Source: Ancistrus triradiatus (taxonomy: Eukaryota > Chordata > Actinopteri > Siluriformes > Loricariidae). From it: a DNA stretch of 64,000 nucleotides. The notes under the pieces are model-generated. The model was not told the DNA's origin. It did no database searches and was given only the letters and a program-made list of their open reading frames with translations. The DNA is taken from positions 186,001-250,000 of the forward strand of contig JAJAGP010000372.1 in NCBI GenBank assembly GCA_025084515.1. Reading direction: 5' to 3'. A program made the translations under genes and the position numbers. This document shows, piece after piece, positions 10,374 to 22,200 of the stretch (its first letter is position 1; every line of letters starts with the position of its first letter).

Positions 10374-13300
10374 CTGAGGAGGAAAATGGATTTTCAGATT
10401 GCTTTGAAAGTAAAATACAGTACTGTGCAAAAGTCTTATGCCACCATTAGATCTGTTGTGTTAGCAATGGTATATGAGATATACTTTATTGTCAAATAAG
10501 CCTAATGGACTGGCGAGTTTGGTGTTTAGTTGTTTAATGTTCTGGCTGCCCTAGCATACTGTAGAAATGACTGATCTTACGTTGTTGAATGGCTGTACTT
10601 GTGGGATTCGTGGATTATTTTCTGACGCGTTACACAAAAAATGAAGCTATGAAAGATAGGGAAACATTGTTGTGCTCTTTTGTACATGCTACTTTTGTAA
10701 TCTGAAGTTGTATTTCTGGGCAGTTGATCTGTATCTTGATTCCAATACAATAATTTACAGTCAAGCCTAAGTTTAGGTGGTAAAATTCCTGTGCATTAAC
10801 AATTAAATAATCAAGCTCTTCCTCTTCTTGAGGATAAACTGCATTTCGAGTCTCCACAAAAAGATCCTATCTGTTGGACAAGTTCTTATCTGTAGGCAGG
10901 TTTGTTTTTATGGCCACTACTTACATTTGCGCATGCATTCATGTAGGTTCAGACACTGGACATTTATGCTAGTGACTAAGTATACACAAATGCAACGTGG
11001 CTATTCTGTCTTAATGCAATGCATTGGTTGGACGTGACCTTATGATGAATCCACGTGATGAATCCACATTCTACATTACACATGTATATAGTGGAAACAG
11101 TACGTCTTACGTTTACCTTGCCATCATGGTGCCTCTTGCCTAGTTTAGTCTCTTCAGGATGGTAGAACCACTTGACCTTCACTACCATGCTGCTGGTCCA
11201 GGACTCCCAGAAGCTCTCGATGCGGCCGACGTAGGGTAGGTGGGGCCGACCAGCTGACAGGAACACCGCACAGTCTCCTACACGCACCGTGTCCCTGCCG
11301 CGGACTACGGCCTTGTAGAAAAGCTTACGAGCTTTCCCTTTTAGCCCACGTCTCTTGAGAATAAGAAAAACATTTTTGATATGGTAACTTCCGTGCACTT
11401 TACCTCAAAAAGCCGCCCACCTCGCCTATCGCCTTTGTGAAAAATGTCCTGCCAGTAATGAAATTCTACCCCACTAAGCCACTATGTTTCAGACCGTCAG
11501 TAGGTGGCACTTTAATCCTACTTTAAACTTGCAAGGCTGGGTGATGTATAGCCCCTGTCTGTTATCAGAGATGTTATATAAGGAAGGGACTGGTCACTGG
11601 TTGCAATATGAATGGGACTGTAGAACAGAAGCCCCGCCCCATCATTAGAAAGAACCAATCAGCATATTAGTAAATGTGTCAGAGAGGGGGGCGGCAAGTC
11701 TTGGCCCCTTTGTAGTGGCGGTATGCGCATGCGTAGTCAGGATAACCTTAAAAACTCGTATTTTTCTGTATTATTTGAACCCAACAACTAGTAAGTTATA
11801 TAATTTTTGTCAGATTATACCAGTGATTCTAAATATGCATTTCAATGCTAATTTCTCTTTCAGTTTCGGATATATAAGTCTCTCCCCATTCATAGAGATA
11901 GGAGTCTGGTCTTGTACGGCTGGAAATAACTGCCCGGTGGCGTTACCAAGGTGGCAGCGGAGTGAACAGACTTATCTTATAATGACTTTGCTGTTATTCA
12001 TCGCAGACTGGACTTCAAGCGCTTTGCATCACAGAAACAACCGCTAATCACGGACTATTTCTCAAATTTGTGTAAGTTCATAGAAACTGTACATGTATGT
12101 ACATGTCTACATACATTGTCAAATGTAATTGCGCGATCACGCGGGCTGCTCAGTAAAACACGTTATGTCAGCATCAGGTATGAATGTCACTGTCTATTTT
12201 TTTGCAAGCTCCTCTTGCCAAAAATAGCCATGAAACAGATATGGGCAAGATAACAAATTTAGACTGTACATGCTATATAATTCATGGCTTACCTGGGTGG
12301 GATTCCCTGACCACCTCCACAGTTGCCTAGGTGGCAGGCAGGAGGAAACTTTGGGCCTGTTATGGTCAGACAGGAGTTTTTGCCTTTTCATCAGGTCTTT
12401 GGAAGCTTCAGAGCCTTTCCTCTTCAGAGCCTTATGGCTAGCACTGTGGTCGATGTTCCCACCTTTGGTGTTGGACACGGTCACAGCTTTGGCCACAAAT
12501 GATTGCTGTGGGGGACCGGCAGGGGTTTTAGCTGGATGATGCAAGGAGTGGTGTGGGGTCAGGCAGCTTTGAAGGAGCAATGTAGAGCTCTCCTCGTCCT
12601 CAGAGCTATAAGAGGAGTCGTTGTCTGAGGAGCAGACACTGGAGCTGGAAAGCGAACCTGAACTGGAAGAGCTGGACGACCCTGAAGAAGACGAAGAGAC
12701 AGAGAGTCGCGAGAGGAAGCGGCCTGTCGTTCTCAAGCCGCCCGGAGCTGCAACCAGTGTTGAGCCACGTCCGCTACTCCTCTCTTCTTCTTCCTCATCT
12801 TCCTCATCCATGTCCGAGAAAGAGCTGTGGCAGTCCCTGTGGCAACTTAGGTCTCCAAGTTTGCCCATTAGCTGTGACTGGGATGGCTTTCTCTGGACGG
12901 GAAGGAGCTCTGCCCGAGAGCTGCCCCCTTTCCTGCTGTCCTTAACCAGCAGAACTGGGTGAGAATAGGCTTCAGGTCTAGCTGGAGCACCTATGCCTTT
13001 AGAGCCAAACCCAGTCCCTCCGAGCATTAGTAGTGCCTTACTGCTCTTGTTTTTGGGAGACATTACTCCTTCATGGTCTAGTTTGACCAGAAATTCATTT
13101 TTCCTTTCCCGGGGCACGTCTGAATCCTCAGACTTTCGCCTCTGCTTGTAGGAGCTGTTCTTGTCCCCTAGAGACATGCCAGAGGAGTGGCTACAGAAGG
13201 ATGAGTAGCCATTAGCAATGCTGCTGAACGAGTCCACCTCGAAGGATCTGCTACTGAAGATGCCTTTGGCTGGTGTTGTCATGGAGACTGGAGTATGAGG

Positions 13301-16300
13301 AAACATGTCTGGCTGTCTGCCCTTAAAGGTCTGCTTGGACATTGAACCATTAAGTTGGAACAAATTGACGGGTGCTCGCTTTCTAGGTGCAGCTATCGAT
13401 GGCCAGGAAAGTGGAGATGCTGAGCTCTTGTTGACACTGTCAGGGATAAACCTTTTCAGTCCTGAACCTTTCGGCCTCCCTAAAAACAACAAATTATATG
13501 TGTAAACATGCTTCTGAGGTCAAATTTAAAATAACTTACCCAAAGAACACATACATAAAACCAACAATATAAAATATCAGTAAATACCTTACCTGGCTTT
13601 CTCACAGGCTTCTCTTGGACTTTGGCTCTTTCTACGTTGCAAGTTTTCTCCGAGGATTTATCAGTCTGTGAGCATCTTTCCTCCGCCTTGTCTGATCGAC
13701 CAGTGGAGACGTGAGTAGTGTTGGTCTCAGCACCTACCGGAGTGAGGGAACATTATTGACTGGAAATCAGCAAAAAAGCATCAATACCAACGTTGCGGTT
13801 GGGTATTTGGTTATCACATGATCAAATAATCTGTGTACAGAAGGAGGATGTGAGGGCCTTAGAAAATCACAAATGCAGCTACACTTACCGATCACTTTAG
13901 TAGGTACACAATCATTGTTCGCTTCATCGGTTCTGCTTACCATTGAGAAGCACTTTGTAGTCCTACAATTACAGACTGTAGTCCATCTGTTTCTCTGCAT
14001 ACTTTGTTAGTACCCTTTACTCTCTTCAATACTGGTCAGGACCCCCCACAGATCAGGACCTATTTGGGTGGTGGACCATTCTCAGCGCTGCAGTGACACT
14101 GATGTGGTGGTGTGTTAGTGTGTTGTGCTGGTATGACTGGATCAGACCCAGCAGTGCTGATGGAGTTTTTAAACACTGCATCTTCTAATCCATCATCAGG
14201 ACACTGCCTACTGGTCGCAGTTGGCTTGACATTTTTGGTAGGACTATATTTAGTCCAGCAGTGACATTGAGGTGTCTCAAATAGTACCTGATCTGTGCTG
14301 GTCCTGTGGGGGTCCTGACCATTGGAGAACAGAGTAAAGGGGATGACCAAAGTATATAGAGAAACAGATGGACTACAGTCTGTAATTATAGAACTACAAA
14401 GTGCTTCTATACCTAATAAAATGCCAGGTGAGTGTATATTGCTACGTAATGGTCGCAGTGCCAGAAGGGTTGCTGTTCACTGCTGGGATTGATCCCTGAC
14501 TGTCTTTGGAATGTGGGAGGAAACTGGATTAACAAAGAGGATGGGTCCCTTTTTGAGTCTTGGTCAAGGTTTCTGCCTTATAACCTCTAGGGAGTTTTTC
14601 CTTGCCACCGTCGCCCCAGGCTTGCTCAGTTTAGGACTGGCCACAGATATTAGAAGATAATCTAAAATTGTAAAGCTGCTTTGAGACAATGCACCATTGT
14701 GAAAAGCACTATAGAAAGAAATCTGACTCGACTTGACTTGGATTACCTGAAGGAAACCAGACACGAGGTGAACATGCAAGCTCCACCTAGGCGGAGTTCC
14801 AGAGATCTCCGGAGCTGTGGGGCAACAGCACCAACCACTGCACCTCAGCACAACCTTTATGATACATGCGAATATAAGGGACTCACAATAAATTTGATAG
14901 CCAGGAGGTAGAAGGCGAATGTTGCGAAGAGAGATGCGCCCTCGGTCCCCATCATCGAACTCCACCATGACTGCCCCTGGCTTACCCTCATCGTTAGCGC
15001 CACCTGTGGGACATTGCGACAACATTAGCACAAAAATGGAAAACATGCCTAAATCGAAATGTTGCGGCAACCTGGCAGGAAGTTCCTCACCCCTGCGTAC
15101 GTAGCCTGGGTAAAGGCACCGGGAGCGCTCACTCCAATAGGCACACACTCTTGTTCCCTCAGCCAGCACTGCTTCTGTTTCGGGACGCACATCCAAAACC
15201 TGGCACACACAGACACACACGCATCTTAGTAAGTCAGTGCCGGTCCAAGACAAAGAGGTGTTTGGACGAAGAGGAAAAAGTCAGATAGTAAAACAAGAGG
15301 GCCACACACACAACATCATCCACTCTCGCACACCGGGGTCTGTGGCGGCGCTGAAAGCAGCACTTATCTCATGCCAGCATGCCAGTCAGGCCTGAAAGCA
15401 GCGGAAGCTGTGATGCGGTAAACCCTGACTTGCTGAGTAATACTAAAGAGTCTGTGAATGGGAGGGCTGTGATTGCAGGTTGCCAGCGTTTCTCCTTTTC
15501 CACAATGTAGCCAGGCCCGAGCATCCGCCGCTCGCCATTCAGGTTGCCTTAATTTACGGTTGCCATGGTGACCGATGAGGTGTGAAACAGGACGGTGGCT
15601 GGCGAGTGCGTGCGCGCAGGAGGTAGTAGCCCAAAGTGAAAGGTAAAAGTCGACTGGAATTATGGAAAGATGGGGGGGAAGCAGAAGTGACTGTGTAATT
15701 AGATCCAGCTGCTGGGTGACTGCTGTTTACATAGTGGAGCAGCTGCACAACCGTGTGCACGTGTGTGTGCTGAGGAGGTGCGTACGAAAGTTGGACTGGA
15801 GTCAACCCATCCCAATAAGTCGCCGGGAAATGTTTACACCAAGGCAATTGTTGCTGGAGAGCGTGTGAGAATGCATGTGTGCCTGGATTTGTAGGACTTG
15901 GTGTGAGATAGTTTTAAAGGGGCATTAAACACATTTTGGCATGCGCTGGTGTCAGCTGTTAGAGGCATCATTCATGAACCCAAATGGTTTACGAGGGTCG
16001 GGGTAATTTTAGTATTTAGTATTCATTATTTCGTAAAAATACAATGTACCAATTATAAAACGATGTTTTGTTGTGCGTAATCTGTATTATGTTTAATATG
16101 TAAAATATGTAACCTCAAATCAGAAAATGTTAGGACGGTATGGAAAATGCAAATGAAATAATAAGCAGTGTAACAAAGAAAAGTGATTTTTATTTCATTG
16201 CAGACAGTATGAACCCAAGATATTACGTATTTTGTCTGGTCAACTTCCTTTTATTTGTTAATAAACATCCATTCCTGCATTTCAGGCCTGCAACACATTC

Positions 16301-19256
16301 CAAAAAAAGTTGGGACATGGGTAACTTAGGGCTAGTAATGAGGTAAAAAAAACCTAAATAATCTGATTTCAAACAGGTGGCATCAGTGATCTCCAGTTTG
16401 TCAACAAATGTGTGAGAAAATTATTGAGATGTTTAAAACAACGTTCCTCAAAGAAAGATTGAAGGGGGTTTACATACAGGTATTTCTCCCTCTACAGTGC
16501 ATAATATCATTAAACAGTACAAGGAATCTGGAATTCAGTGCGTTGAAGGCAAAAGCTTAAACTGATTTCCCACGATCTCAGATCTCAGACAGCACTGCAT
16601 CAAGAACCGTCAGAAATAAAAAGGACTGAAATATGCATCTTTGAGGAACCTTATTTTTAAACATTTCAGTAATTGTCTCAGACATTTGTTGACACACTGG
16701 AGATCCTCTTCCCACAATTACTCAAGTCAAGTCGGATTTATTTATATAGAACTTTATACAATGGAGCATTGTCTCAAAGCAACTTTACAATTTTAGATTA
16801 TCTCCTAATATCTACGTCCAATCCCAAATTGAGCGACAGTGGCAAGGAAAAACTCCCCAAGTGTTATGAGGAAGAAACCTTGGGAGCACCAAGACTCAAA
16901 AAGGGACCCGACCTCCATGGGCGGTGTAGAGGATAAATGTAAGAATGAAACTAATTTATCTAAACTAATAAGTCATGGAGTCATAGTTCAAGTAAAATGT
17001 AAAATATGCACATCGGCATTAAGTTGTCCAATACACAGTCACTCCAGGATCTTGAGTCTAAGCAGGAAAGTCCTTGGTGCCACTTCGTCCCCAGATAACC
17101 GGAGGAGAAAGAGACTCAAAGACTCTCGCTGATACTACTTTCGTACCAAATCACCTATTGACATTGCCCGTTTGAAATCACATCATTATTTACCTCATTA
17201 CTAGCCCTAAAGTGCCCCCGTCCCAACTTGTTTTGGAATCCGTTGCAGGCCTGAAGTGCAGGAATGGATGTTTATTACTAAAGGAAATGCTAATATATCT
17301 TGGTTCATGATGCTTGCAATGAAACACAATCAAAGTAAATGTAAGAAACACTGTTTTTTTTAATTACTATTTGCATTTTTCATACCATCTCAACTTTTTC
17401 TGATTTGGAGTTGTAGATAGATTGGGAGTTCGGAAACTATTCAAGAAACACAAGTTTGCCAATGGTGCATAACTAGGATGTTGTAAATATCCAGAGTAAC
17501 AGTCGGCAAACACCACTGCTGTCCATCAACAGCCCACACGCATTCAAACACAGGAACAAGGCAACACAAAATGGAGAGTTAAAAATGAACGCAAGCCAAG
17601 AACGTGCCATTGTTTACAATGTATGATTACAGGCCATTTCAGTGACGGCTTAGATAAACTGTAATCCTAACATAACCCCATATGTTCAGTGGCGAACACA
17701 TAACGAACCCGAAACATCCTGCCATGTGACACTACAGGCCAGCCGTGGCTTAACAAAATGCATCTACTGAAAGAACAGAGGCTTCAAGCAGGGTCCAGTG
17801 GGCCTGGCGGGTAATTGGGTGCCGCTCCTCAAATAAAGATGAGCTGTGAGCTGTGGGTTTTGAGTGCTAGTTCCAGAGGATGTGGTTCTAAAGGGGAGTG
17901 CTGTATAATGGAAACCAGGCTCTAAAGAGACTGGACTTGCTATAACAGTTTCTTAACAGTCATTAGGTTGAGGAGCGGCAGAGGAAGGCGTTCATTAGGC
18001 TAACGGATATTGCACTTAATGAGGAGGTGTGAGTAGAGAAAGGGATTCCCTGGGACCTGGTGCTGATTAGGGTCAGACGCCGAGAGGAAGAGGTTCAGAA
18101 CAGAAATGGGATCAGGCAGACAGCTTTGTGGAAGGTGATACGGCTGTGGGGTTCTGATAGGAGAAATTCTCCAGGATGTGCTGATGGCAGACAGTATGTG
18201 AAGGGTGTTGGGTGAGTGATAGCTATGGAGAAAAGGGGTGTGAGCATGTGTGAGTGTGTATAAGAGGATATCCCTGAGAGGCTAAAACTTAAAACGTGGG
18301 CAAGCTCCCACCGGAATTCGAAAAAGAACTCACCGCTTCCTTCAAGAGCTGCTCCAGGGAGTAGATTCTCGGACGGTTTCCTCTCTCTCCATCGATAACA
18401 ATATTGTAGCTGAGAGAGCGAGATAGGGAGATAGAAACAGTGGGAGAGAAGGTTGAGGAGAAGTACAGGGGAGTTATTTTCAGCTGCGGGTGTAACACTT
18501 GACTTGCCATATCCTGCTCCATTTCTAGGACTTGACCCTTCACTGCATGCCATTCTTATACAGCTGACCCGAAACCGGTAACTCAAGACTTCTCTAAGCA
18601 GAACAGGCACTATAGCTGAATGAAATATAAATCTTGGCTGAACAACACATCGTCATTGGGATGTATAGCACCTTAACCTCGCAAATAATTCTTAATTCAT
18701 TTTCGCAGATCGGGTTTCAGATATCCATTCATTGTAATGGGAGACAGTGGTAAAAGTGGATGGGGGTATTAAAAATACTTTTTACCCCATACTTTATAAA
18801 GCGATGAAATGGGTAGCCACGAGATCAGATAGTGGGGTACAACCGGAGACACCACACAAACACAGGGAAGACATGGCAACTCAACAAAAGAGGCAGCCCT
18901 TGACTAAAACATTCTAGTTAACATGTTTACATGTTATGTACCACCAAACTTTTGCCCTAAGTTTGTGAGTGTGTTGATAGTTATACTAACCATGTCGAAA
19001 GATCCGAGTTCCACTCGGAGGAACGGGCGTGCGTCCATAGAGAAGCTCATCTCTTTACTGATGAGTACTTTGAGTCATCCTTAAGCGCTCTTTGGTCAGG
19101 ACATCCAGTTTGGAGGAGCTGGATGTCGAAAAAAATGGACACTGACAATGATTATTTAATATAGCCATGTTTTGGCAGAGGGCTTTCATGTTCCCTGGTG
19201 TGGTCAATATTTCTCACCACACACACACACAACACCACACACACACACACACACAC

Positions 19257-19299
<43 letters not shown>

Positions 19300-22200
19300 A
19301 ACACACACACACACACAGCACACCACACACGCACACGTGGTGCAAAAAGTATTTAGTCCACCACTTGATTGTGCAGTTCCTCCTACTTAGAAGGGTGAGA
19401 GACCTTTTCATCATAGGTAACACTTTCAACTATGAGGACAAATGAAAAAAAAATCCGGAAAATCACATTGTTGATTTTAAACAATTTAAATGGTAAATCA
19501 TGGTGGAAAATACGTTATTTGGTTCACGCACAAACAAGCAAGATTTTCTGGCTCTCACAGACCCTGTAACTTCTTCTTGAAGAAGCTACTTTCTTCCTCC
19601 ACGCCGTTACCTGTTTAATGGCACCTGTTTGACCTCGTTAATCTGTATAAAAGACACCTGTCCACAGCCTCAAACACTCATGCCGTTTCTCAATATGCGT
19701 ACTTCTCTGTACTTGTGTTCTCGTGTACTTGTGAAACGTCATCAGTGGGCAGCCAAGTAACGTTCCATTTCCAAGTTCGCATCTAACCAAGTCCGCTCAA
19801 TCCCCGATGTGTTCTCGATCCGCCCATAGTACCCTAGGGGGTGCATCGATGCAGACTTGGTGCGTACTTGAACAGCGAATGTCCCACAATGCATTGCCAG
19901 CTCGGTATGCGGAGAGAGAAACTCCCTACTGATGTATAATTTCCTAAAGTAATACTGTTATTGTGTCACACAATTAGTTATAAGAGTTGTTTTATGCGAT
20001 AATGTATTGTTTAAAATTCAACTATGCGGTCAGGTTTTATCAAATAAAGCTTTTTCATAAAAAATGCTCAAACGATTTCGGAGATTGTGACGGAACTCTA
20101 TTAACGTTAACAAAATTTATTATGCATTATATGTTTGTTATTTGTTTCAGCCTGTATTCTAAATATGAACTGTCTGATATAAATTGAAGTTCATACTTAA
20201 TTTCCTTCTAAAAATCAGCAGACTTGTTTTGGTGCGGGCTTTATGTTTGGGAAGGTTTCTATTTTAATAATGCTTAAATGCATCGGGTCCGTGTTACACT
20301 AGATTAAATTTTAATGGAAGTAAAAGAACTGAGCACTTCTTCCCACCACTGACAGGGCTGAGAAAAAATAAATCCAGGAAAGCACATTGTATGGTTTTTT
20401 AAAAACAAATTTAATTGGTAAATTCATGGTGGAAAAAATAAGTATTTGTCCCACGCACAAACAACAATGATGATTTCTGGCTCTCAACAGACCTGTAACT
20501 TCTTCTTGAGAAGCTCTTCTCTCCCCGCCCACTTCGTTACCTGTATTAATGGCACCTGTTTTTTGACCTCATTATCTGTATAAAAGACACCTGTCCCACA
20601 GCCTCAAACAGTCAGACTCCAAACTCAACCATGGACAAGACCAAAGAGCTGTCGAAGGACACCATGAAGAAAATTGTAGACCTGCAACAAGGCTGGGAAG
20701 AGTGAATCTACAATAGGCAAGCAGGTTTGGTGTGAATAAATCAACTGTGGGAGCAATTGTAAGAAAATGGAAGACATACAAACCATTGATAATCTCCCTC
20801 GATCTGGGGCCCCACATAAGATCTCTCATCTCGTGGTGGTCAAAATGATCATGAGAACAGTGAGCAAAAATCCTAGAACTACACGGAGGGACTTGATGAA
20901 TGACCTGCTGCAGAGAGCTGGGAAAAAAAGTAACAAAGGCTACCATCAATAACACACCACACCAAGAGGGACTCAGATCCTGCAGTGCCAGGCGTGTCCC
21001 CCTGCTTAAGCCAGTACTTGTCCAGGCCCGTCTGAAGTTTTGCTAGAGAGCATATGGATGATCCAGAAGAGGATTTGGGAGAATATCATGTGGTCAGATG
21101 AAACCAAAATAGAACTTTTTGGGTAAAAACTCAACTCGTCGTGTTTGGTGGAAGAAGAATGCTGAGTTGCATCCCAAGATCACCATACCTACTGTGAAGC
21201 ATGAGAGTGGAAATGCTTCGCTTTGATGCTTTGGGGGTGTTTTTTCTGCAAAGGGGACAGGACGACTGATCCGTGTTAAGGGAAGAATGAACGGGCCATG
21301 TATTGTGAGATTTTAAAGCCAAAACCCCTCCTTTCATCAGTGAGAGCATTGAAGATGGAACGTGGCTGGGTCTTCCAGCATGACAATGATCCCAAACACA
21401 CCGCTCGAGCAACGAAGGAGTGGCTCCGTTAAAAGCATTTCAAGGTCCTGGAGTGACCTAGAAAGTCTCCAGACCTCAACCCCATAAAAAATTTGTGGAT
21501 TTGAAAGTCCGTGTTGCCCCAAAACATCACTGCTCTAGAGGAGATCTGCATGGAGGAATGGGCCAAAATACCAGCTACAGTGTGTGCCAACCTGGTGAAG
21601 ACTTACAGGAAACATTTGACCTCTGTCATTACCAACAAAGTTTATGTTACAAAGTATTGAGTTGAACTTTTGACTTTAACTTTTCCTACAATGTGATTTC
21701 CTGGATTTTTCTCCTCATTTTGTCTCTCATAGTTGAAGTGTACCTATGATTAAAATTACAGACCTCTCTCAACTTTCTAAGCAGGATAACTTGCACAAAC
21801 AGTGGCTGACAAATTACTTTTTTGATGACAGTCAGGTTTGAGTCACACATTTTGTGTAGAAATCGAGACTGAGCACAAAAAGAGAAAATTCAAGCCCATT
21901 GTTACCCTCCCCAGGCGTGGTCGACCAACAAAGATCAACAAGGTGTGTAATAGTCACATAGGTCACAAGGAACCCAATGTAACTTCTAAGTAACCAAAAG
22001 CCTCTCACAATGCCTAATGTTAATTTTCATGAATCTACTAACAGTGAACTCAAGAAGCTCAAGGAACTGCAAGAAGAAAGCCAGAGTTTGCTAAAGATCA
22101 TATTCACAAGCCAGAATCCTAACGCTTTATGGAGGGATGAGACCAAAATAGAGCTTTTCTATTTTAAAGCATGTCTGAAGAAAGGAAAACACTATATTCC

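Noticed and set aside
12621..12962. A 113-codon plus-strand frame rich in Glu and Ser, antisense to bahcc1
   Set aside because: It is the shadow of the serine-rich bahcc1 exon on the opposite strand. The minus-strand frame carries conserved family motifs and good splice sites.
18095..18610. A 171-codon minus-strand frame overlapping visible exon 20
   Set aside because: It reads the exon in the wrong frame; the conserved YNIVIDGERGNR reading is the shifted one.
19152..19445. Open frames on both strands around the CA repeat
   Set aside because: They translate a dinucleotide repeat (Thr-His and Cys-Val runs) and have no conserved sequence.
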